Below, piece by piece: positions 56,427 to 64,000 of a stretch of DNA of 64,000 nt; position 1 is the stretch's first letter, and each line of letters begins with the position of its first letter. This stretch comes from Coprinus comatus (lineage: Eukaryota > Basidiomycota > Agaricomycetes > Agaricales > Agaricaceae): assembly GCA_034638255.1 (NCBI GenBank), contig JAWPGT010000031.1, positions 62,001 to 126,000 of the forward strand, given 5' to 3'. Made by a program: the position numbers and the translations under genes. The notes below the pieces were generated by a model. The model saw only the letters and a list, made by a program, of their open reading frames with translations. It had not been told where the DNA came from and did not search any database.

Positions 56427-58184
56427 GTAGAAATCGTGTGTTATTTGGATTTCCGTGATATAGCCTCGCTTCGCCAGGTAACGCCAGCCAAGTTTCAGTC
56501 ATTTGTTAAAAGTTGTAACTTGTATTTGTATAGACCGACAAGCGATTACTTGACGTGACAACTCATAGGATTCTATGGTACACACTGTGTAAAAATTACT
56601 GTATTGAGCGCTTCGACATTCCGCGACCGGAAAAACCGTTTGAAAACATGACTGTGGAAGAACTTCGTGATTGGATCTCCCCCCGACTTTTGGTGAATGA
56701 AAGCTGGTCGAATCCGTTTGCTCGCACATACGAGCGAACTTTCGAATGCATATATTGTATATGCGTCCATCTCATTCTAGGTGGTCGTTGGCTCATATCT
56801 GGTCATGTTGGGGGCCGTATTGATTATTATGACCTGAATACTGCTAGTCCTGTACCCCGTAACCTTTATGAACCATCGAGAAATGATTCGGAGTCTTACG
56901 CTTATGAACCAGGCGACTTAATTATTACAACGATGGTCAAACACAACACTCCTTCTCTTCGATTTCTTTTTGTATCTCATTACACTGGGTCACCATGTGA
57001 GTCATAATTGCTTCCAAATGTTGGCATTTTGGACTACTAACGATCCATCATACTATCCTGTTAGCCAATCACACTGGTATGCAAACGGTAGTCAGAGAAG
57101 TCACGCTTCAGAATGGAACTAATACCACCACGGATTCATCTCTGAGGATGCACATCTTGGCATCTTTTCCAGAACTTGGAAACGTGGATGAAGTCATAGC
57201 AGTTGCAATTTCTGATGAAATATTTATCAAACAACAACTTTCATATTCTTCTAATCCTGACCTTTCCTGTTACATCGAGATCTTTAAATGGAGACATTGT
57301 TCTGATGAAGAAGTCACAGTGTCCATAATCAAGACACCTTATGTTTCTAGCGTGGCTAAGGTGAGTAATCCAAATATTTACCTATGCCTTCCCTGAACTG
57401 AGAGGACACATGTACCACATCTGGGGTATCCTATTTGCAATAGGCAACGACCGAGTTCTTTGCAGTTACGGAAATGAACTGGACACTGACATCGCTATTT
57501 ACAAAATACCCCCATTCAAGACATTTATGAAGAATGAGTTGAAGTTGAGGAAAATTCAAAACGAACATATGGACACATCAGGTCCTATCTGGGTGTACAA
57601 TCGCAAAAGAGCAGCCATAGACATGAGTGCACGTGCCTTTGCCTTCGACGGAAGTCAATATCGTATAGTGTTCTGGGCGAACGAACACTTAGTTGGACTC
57701 ATTATACCTGCTAAGGCAGATCAACCTCCCTACATTCGATTCAAAACTGCTCATTATAATGATGTTACGCACTGCTCTGAAACCATGATGGTTGGCATGT
57801 TTAAGTGTCTGAGCTTCGCACGCCCATTTGGGACAATGAAGCTTATTCAAACATGGAAGGGAAATGCCTACGATGCTGCTCGTGGGGATATCTAATGGGG
57901 GTTACATAAGAATGGGTGTGCCGTTAGCTGCGTTTGATGAAGAAATTGGTCGTTTCGTGGTCTTGGAGTGCAGGATACGAGTCATTGATTTTGTTCCATT
58001 ACAATGACCGTATTTAACAATTGTACCCCGCTATAATCATTGATACCAACATTTAACCATTGCTAATTCTAGACCAGTGTGATCAATCGCCGAACTTACA
58101 ATCCATATAATAAATAACACAATAATACTAACATAAAGTCCATTCATGAATGCTCGGAATACCCCTTCCTCTCACAAAACACTT

Positions 58185-59523
58185 TTATTCTTCAAACCCA
58201 TCCAACAACCAATCCACAATAATCTTCATCGTCTCTCCATCCTTCTCCCCAACCGCAAAAGCCAAAAAAGGATCATTATGAACTTCACCAGGTTGAACCA
58301 GCAACCTAGTATTCAAATGAAATCCATTAAAAGCAGAATAAAATCTAATAATCTCATTTTTCAAACATTCATCTCTACCAGCTGTGATTAAAACCCCATC
58401 AACAACTTCATTAATCCCTTTCCACCAGTCTTCAGAAGCGCTATTAGGTTCAACGTAATCTAAATATTTAGTTCCAGTGATTGAACTTAAGATTTGGGAA
58501 CCGTAATATTTTATAGTTTTGGAATTTAAGATGTCGGTTTTGTTACCAGTTTGGAGTGTGGAGAATATGTTGGATAGGTCAACCCATGGTGACATTAGAT
58601 AGATACCTTTGAACCTGGCGTTTTTGGGAAGGGGAATTGGTGGAATGGTCCAGTTTGAATCTTTTTCACTAGTGGTGATAGTGTTATTGGTGTTGGAGCT
58701 TACGATGTACTCTGGCTCGGGAAGTGGATGGAGGATGTGACTTAGGACTTGAAGAATTAGATTACCACCGGCGGAGTCACCAATAAGTTGGATGTTTTGA
58801 GTAGGGATGTTGAGTGTTTGGGTTAGGTGGTTTATGGAGGTTACAGCTTGTTTGAGTTGGGTTGGGAATGCGGCTTCTGGGATTAGAGCTTTTTTGTTTC
58901 GTTAATGTGGGTGACTCGGAAAATATGAGGGTATGGTGAACGTACTGTATTGGAGCATTGCTATGCTAGCGTTTACACCGCGCTCGTTTAATGTGGTGCG
59001 AATGTAGCTGAGAAAAGAGATGGCGGATTCAGGTGGTGGAGAAGAGAAACCTCCCCCTAGGAATTGTTGTTAGGACGTAAAGAAATAGGAGAGTGAAGGG
59101 ATTCTACCATGGAAATATAAGATAATGTTGTCCAGAGTTCGTTCTCCAATCCAAAGCAATTGGGCGTTTTCGCCAATTTCTTCAATTGTTGATTTGGTAT
59201 CTGTGTTCCTGCACCAGCGTTCGTAGACATCTCTCGTTGTACCTACTACACCTTGTAGTTGTCTGATGTTTAGGTGTTCGATTGTGTATTTTGTTAGTTT
59301 GTCCTTTAATGTGCGCTTCACACTTTTGTGTTTGGGCTTTGAGAATAGAAGTGTCTGGATGAGTACGAAAGCTGTAGAGTGTATGAAGTTAATGTGTGGC
59401 AATAGAGACGCTGAATAGACCTTGAGACACACGTAGAGGAAGTAATGTGAGAACAGTCTGGATCTTCTCCAAGAGAGACGGTTGTCCATATTGCATAGCC
59501 CTAGGAAGTTGTTTAGAGGACAT
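58185..59523 (-). CDS. Alpha/beta hydrolase, hormone-sensitive-lipase (fold-3) family
   Basis: ATG 59523 gives MSSKQLPRAMQYGQPSLLEK, the usual start of this Agaricomycete subfamily. A short intron (about 59421-59373) is then removed. After RQLQGVVGTTRDVYERWC come the oxyanion hole IILYFHG|GGFSSPPP (HGGGF, formed across an intron) and the nucleophile elbow LIGDSAGGNLIL. GVLITAGRDECL carries the catalytic Asp and QPGEVHNDPF the catalytic His. About 390 aa with a hydrophobic N-terminal segment that may anchor it to membranes. It would cleave small esters; natural substrate unknown. Divergent from the importin gene across 0.38 kb. Intact. Confidence 0.87.
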
Positions 59524-59906
59524 TATGGCGAGCGGAGGCGATATGAGTGTGGGTAGTGAGTAGAGACGTTGAACGCTGAGCGTCCGTTGGATAAGGGTGT
59601 TTTAAAGATCGTTTACGTTATAAACTCCATGCCGAAATCCACTAGGGAGACTAGGGCTTGGGTGTACAGAATGTTTGAAGCACTGATGCGGCACAGAGTC
59701 TATAAAAATCACATCCGTTTTGAGCGCGCAAGATGGGGGTCCTGGGATAGTGGATCAAAGCCTGAAACGAATTTCTCAATGTTCGTCCGATGTTCATAAG
59801 CCGTTTTAATTGATATTTTTGACATTGGAATGTGGCAATGACGTTGATGCCATGTGGTGTACGAAAAAGGAAATTGGGGTCGACATTAACTTTATCTCTG
59901 ACCTCG
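59524..59906. other. Shared upstream region of the hydrolase and importin genes
   Basis: Bidirectional promoter region. No other feature seen. Confidence 0.4.
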
Positions 59907-62900
59907 ATGACGGATACGTCTTTTCTGCCTTCTCTCTCATCCTTTGACGTCCAGCAAGCAGCACAAGTCAGTCGGCAGCCGCAATTCGTAGTGACTCTTA
60001 TCTGAACCATCATGTCCTCCTCATAAGCTCATCCAACAAGCATACGGGCAACCCTCTCCAGACGCATCGCCCGACACCCTCAAGCGCATACAGCAGGAGC
60101 TCATCCAGATACAAAAAAGACCAGAGGCATGGGGTCTCGTAATTCCTTTGCTGGAGCATGAAGATCAGAATGTCCAGTTCTTTGGCGCGCATACAGCCCA
60201 GGTTAAGATTGCCCGTGACTGGTACATCTTTTTGAGTGAATATATGCACATATAATTCTTATTCTGGCACAGGGAATATTTTCCTCACGAGCATGCAGAG
60301 GCATTACGTGACCTTATGATGCAGCTCACTGCCCATGCTTGTGCAACTGGTCGGGGCAAGTTTATCCTGAGAAAACTATTTGTCGCAGTACGTCTACCCT
60401 TGAATATGTGACTTGTACAGTGCTGATCTTACTTGATCCAGCTCACATCACTTGCCCTCAAACTCGCACCAGGACACCCAACTCGCTGGCCTGAATGGAT
60501 TGTCGCATGTGTTACGATGTTCTCGGCTAGAGGGGCTCCGACAGAACATATTCACGACTTTTTGGCTATAGTCGCGGAGGAAATATCTACTGCAGATTTA
60601 CTTGGTCCCAGCAAGTACGTCGAAATTATTGTCTTCACCACAATAGCATACATGGGCGCGCCATTGTCGTCTTTTGGTGCTAATATGGATTCCGCTACCT
60701 CAGGAGTCAAATGATGCAATCGCTTCAAGACGCAGTCCCGATAGTTGTTCAAGCTATTACTTCGTCAATTATGCCGACATCGTCTCCCAACCAAGTCCAA
60801 TCAGCCCTTCGATGTCTTGAACAGTGGGTTGTTCTGCTGCCGTCAAGGTACGAGTCCACATCCTTGGACCAATTCATGTTCTAATACTAGCCATTGTAGT
60901 CACATCACGCCTCTGATACCGATCCTCATCGCTCTACTCAATCCCGCAAACGAAGATGTCTTTATAGCTGCCTCAGAGGCTCTCCAGGAAATCCTCGCTA
61001 AATCTGCCCTCTCGAACGGCTCAGGTTCTCGATCCATCACAGAACCACTTCTTTTGTGGCTGGAGCGTGTAGGAACTGGCATTGTTAATGAGACTGTTTC
61101 CTCCGGAGACGTGTCTGGGGTTGCACGTTCCACCTGTAAACTGATTGTGGCGCTAGGAGATCATTCTACTGCTTACCTGGCCGCCAACATAGCTTCTCAA
61201 GCAATCACGACGATATCTATCCCAACAACACTAACAAATCAAAATCCGCCCCAGCAACAGCAAGTGCAAGTTAGTAAGAGTCGCTTGGTCCAGACCTTCC
61301 TCCGATTGATGTTGGCCTTCACCGGACTTCCTGGCTATTATGGTATTGATGAGGATGAAAGTGAGATGACTTTAGGATTCTGGTATTTCTTACAAGAGGC
61401 TTTGTGGAGCACCGACTACTACTTCGCGGATGGGGAAGGTGAGGGAGCTGATTATGCGTCAGCCGCCGCCGAAGATGCGAGAGAGAAAGCTCAGGTTGAA
61501 GTAGCAAAGGCGGTTTATATTGAGCTCGTGCAAGTTCTCAGACGAAAAGTGGCATTCCCCTCTGCTGGATCAGGATGGGGAAAAGGTCAGTCTAGTGATT
61601 AAACAACGGACAACGGTAAATTAGACTGACGTCTGCTCTGTAGATCAAATTGACAAATTTCAAGTGTTAGTTCTAGCGCGCGCAGGTTTCTTGAATATCT
61701 CTGATTGTGTTATTTATAGCTATCGACGGGATGTCGGGGATACACTCATTAACGCGTAAGTCTCATACCGACTTCATTGATCTCTTCATCTTATAAATGG
61801 TTGAAGGTACTATATTCTGAGAGACGATATGCTCGGGTTCTACATCAATGACCTCATTCGACTTCTCAATACACGACAAGAAGGTGAAGGTTGGCAGGTG
61901 AGTTTGATTACCTTTTCCATGCTTGCATGGTCTTATTTTACTTAGGATATAGAAGCAACACTGCATTGTATCATGTCGATCCAGGAAGCAATAGATATGA
62001 ACGAGATTTCACCTTATCTCCCGCGGTTATTTGGTCCGGAGATTCTTGGTCGTTTACCGCAGACGGGCCAGCCACGAGTCAGGCGAACGATGCTGGGTGT
62101 CATAGGCGTGTTGGTCTCTATATCTCATAACTTAGCTATCTGACACTTTTCTAGCTGCCTACTCATCATGGTTTGCAAGTCTTCCTGTACACAGACCTTC
62201 GAATCCTTCCTCTACATCACATACTCCATCTCGTACACCGAATTCGACCACTTCTCCCTTGCCTCCGTTAGGCCCTTCGACATTACAGGTCCCCAATGTT
62301 TCTCGTCCACCAAACAGCCGCGGAGAAGCATTATTGATGGCTGCCCTTTCCTATGCTGCGAATGCCCTCCCAAACCCGGCACTATCTCTTCAAGCGGGAA
62401 CAGCACTAAGGAATTTGTGCGATGCAAATCGAAAAGCACTGGCGCCGCACATTGCCGCGTTCGGGCAGTTGCATGAGGGATTAGGAACTATACAAGTAAG
62501 GTTTGTTCATCTATGACTGCTTCTTTGCGAGTTCATCTTGGATTAGGATTCCGAAAAAAGTAAAGTCCTGCAGTCTATCGCAAGTGTTATTCAGGCCCTC
62601 CCATCTGAACAAGAAATCCCGCCAATTGAGGTTCTTTTTTTTAAAATCTCAGGTTCAATAAATAATATCCTAACGACAACGCATAGGCAATATTGAACCC
62701 TATTGTTCAGAAACTAGCAGAGGCTGCACAATCAGCTGCAACGGTGACATATTCAGCCCTAGAAATTGACTATGTTACTCATAACCATCTCCAGCTACCC
62801 CAGGAAGCACGCGATCTAGCAATTCTCCAACTTGAAATCCTCTCAGGAGTCTCTAAAGGTCTCACTAGAAGTGCAGAGGGCCTAATGGAGGGGGAAATGG

Positions 62901-64000
62901 AGCCGGCAGAGTTGGAAGCTGTTAACGCTGCTAGGGCTGACATCAGGATGATCAAGCTTAGGGAAGCAATATTTGAAGTTGTAAGGAATGTAGTAGACAT
63001 CTGGAGTACTGATGTGAGCATTGGACATGTAAGTTCAAATAGCTTCAGAAACGACGCCTAACTGAGGATGGTTCAGGCTCTCAGCGACCTTTTCAAATCC
63101 ATAACAGCTCTACCCAACGATACTACTCTCATCTCTCTACCACCTGGTCCACTACTGGAACTAGTGTGTATGGCAGTTCAACGACAGCTTACCGCGGCTT
63201 GGATATCGCTTGCTACCATTCTAATTGCACAACTCAATCCGCCTATCTTCTCTCTAACCCTCAAAGCTGGACCGACTCCTGCAGCAGAGGCCGTAGTTCG
63301 ACAAGCTTTGCCAATACTATTAAGTTCCGGTTTGGGAGCGCTGGGTACTGCTGGCGCAATGGAAGCAGTAAGTCATTATCGCTGCACTGCTCTGTTGAAA
63401 CATACATTTTATCAACTTCTATGAACAGAATCCAGACATCGTTCAAGAGTTTTTCGTGTGTATGGATAGAGTAAATGATCTTCCACATCCTTATTCAAAA
63501 CCGTTCTCATACTCCAAGCTAGGTTGCACAAGATTTTACCGCCCAATTTTTCCAGATTCCAGAAGGTGCACTGGACGCACTACTGCAGTGTGCTATCTCA
63601 TCTCTCAGCCTACAAGAGCGTTACTCCCTTGTAGCCGCGTCTAACTTCCTGGTGCGCATAATTATACGAATTCCTGAACACTCCTAAATTATTGATCCCC
63701 TCAGACAAACCTTATTCATCGCAGTTCCCTTACACCGGAATTGATGCAGTTCAAAAACGTGCTACTTCACAAACATGGTCGTTCCCTTATGGCGGCTGTT
63801 CTTCAAGGCTTTGCCGGTGTTGCGCCGAGGAGCGTTGTTCCGAACCTCATTGAGATGCTGGGGACTTTGCTTTCGAGAGCAGGGTCACGAATCGAGACAA
63901 ACGATGCAGGGACAGCTGGAGAATGGATGAGAGAAATCCTCTTTTCCGTAAGTGCTTACAACTCGCAACTCTTTGTCAGATGATCTTACTATGTACAGGA
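59907..64000 (+). CDS. Importin-beta family karyopherin, importin-13/Kap111-like, 3' end missing
   Basis: ATG 59907 starts MTDTSFLPSLSSFDVQQAAQ; a 61-bp intron (59967-60027) joins it to LIQQAYGQPSPDASPDTLKR. Next comes the N-terminal HEAT/importin-N region QNVQFFGAHTAQVKIARDW, which in the family binds Ran-GTP. HEAT-like helices follow throughout (SLALKLAPGHPTRWPEWIV, ALRCLEQWVVLLPS, LLLWLERVGTG, FLRLMLAFTGLPGYYGIDED, GFWYFLQEALW). The later part (VYRRDVGDTLINAYYILRDD, FVCMDRIAQDFTAQF, LLHKHGRSLMAAVLQGFAGV, PRSVVPNLIEMLG) is typical of importin-13. About 15 exons are visible and the gene runs off the window at the start of a new exon (63999). It carries cargo such as the Mago-Y14 complex in animals; fungal cargo is not evident here. 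Confidence 0.88.

Larger units (their letters stand above)
54850..58007 (+). pseudogene. F-box/beta-propeller-like paralog B, interrupted by a 1.5-kb insertion
   Basis: The 5' F-box exon is present to DLPNELL at 54923, but both start ATGs of paralog A are changed here (ACG and GTT). The exon resumes at 56427 with LVEIVCYLDFRDIASLRQ. Later exons are well preserved: ILWYTLCKNYCIERFDIPRP, TVEELRDWISPRLLVNESWS, GGRWLISGHVGGRIDYYDLN, CYIEIFKWRHCSDEEVTVS and AFAFDGSQYRIVFWANEHLV. Near 57895 the frame shifts by one base before the family tail AAFDEEIGRFVVLE...VIDFVPLQ, stop at 58005-58007. The insertion supplies an ATG at 56280 in frame with the resumed F-box half, so a shorter chimeric product is possible. 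I call it a pseudogene with residual coding potential. Confidence 0.65.

Noticed and set aside
59651..60013. 120-codon minus-strand frame over the importin start
   Set aside because: Shadow of importin exon 1 and its upstream region; the plus-strand reading gives a clear importin N-terminus.
1..64000. CRISPR array, bacterial operons, prophage
   Set aside because: No regular spaced repeats or prokaryotic gene layout. The genes are intron-rich and fungal.

Overview
The window is nuclear DNA of a filamentous basidiomycete, most likely an Agaricomycete mushroom. Most genes are split by many short introns (about 48-70 bp, GT...AG), and the gene content is typical of that class: class I hydrophobins, a DUF6534-type membrane protein, an O-methylsterigmatocystin-oxidoreductase-like P450, an APH-fold kinase relic and a large F-box family. 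I assembled exons by eye from reading frame, splice signals and family knowledge, so gene ends and small exons carry more doubt than the family calls.

Layout. 1-8 kb: the 5' part of an allantoate-permease-like MFS transporter (minus), a small two-exon Cys/His protein (plus) and a vacuolar-type GH38 alpha-mannosidase (minus). 8.5-14.7 kb: a P450 facing a member of an F-box/beta-propeller family, followed by a decayed second copy of the same pair. 15-26.6 kb: an accessory stretch with two hydrophobin genes whose mature proteins are identical, an MBOAT/wax-synthase-like acyltransferase, a secreted protein of unknown family, an F-box relic and an APH pseudogene. 27-48 kb: mostly housekeeping genes, namely QCR6 (with 2-nt and 4-nt microexons), a DUF6534 membrane protein, a Ran1/Sks1-like kinase, another F-box family member, a J-domain protein, tRNA-Ala(UGC), a 764-bp Mutator-like MITE, transaldolase, a second Cys/His-family gene and an F-box/LRR protein. 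49.5-58 kb: a second accessory stretch, with an inverted copy of the secreted-protein block between two broken F-box paralogs, one interrupted by a 1.5-kb insertion. 58-64 kb: an alpha/beta hydrolase and an importin-13/Kap111-like karyopherin that runs off the right edge.

The two accessory stretches are linked by a ~2.75-kb inverted segmental duplication (about 20973-23733 and 51511-54300). Its non-coding part is better conserved than the 3' half of the gene it carries. F-box paralogs lie beside both arms, and most are damaged by frameshifts, a nonsense codon, truncation or insertion. The main points of interest are the microexon gene structure of QCR6, the paired Cys/His protein family, the decaying F-box/P450 and F-box/secreted-protein units, and the insertion that supplies a possible new N-terminus to one F-box copy.
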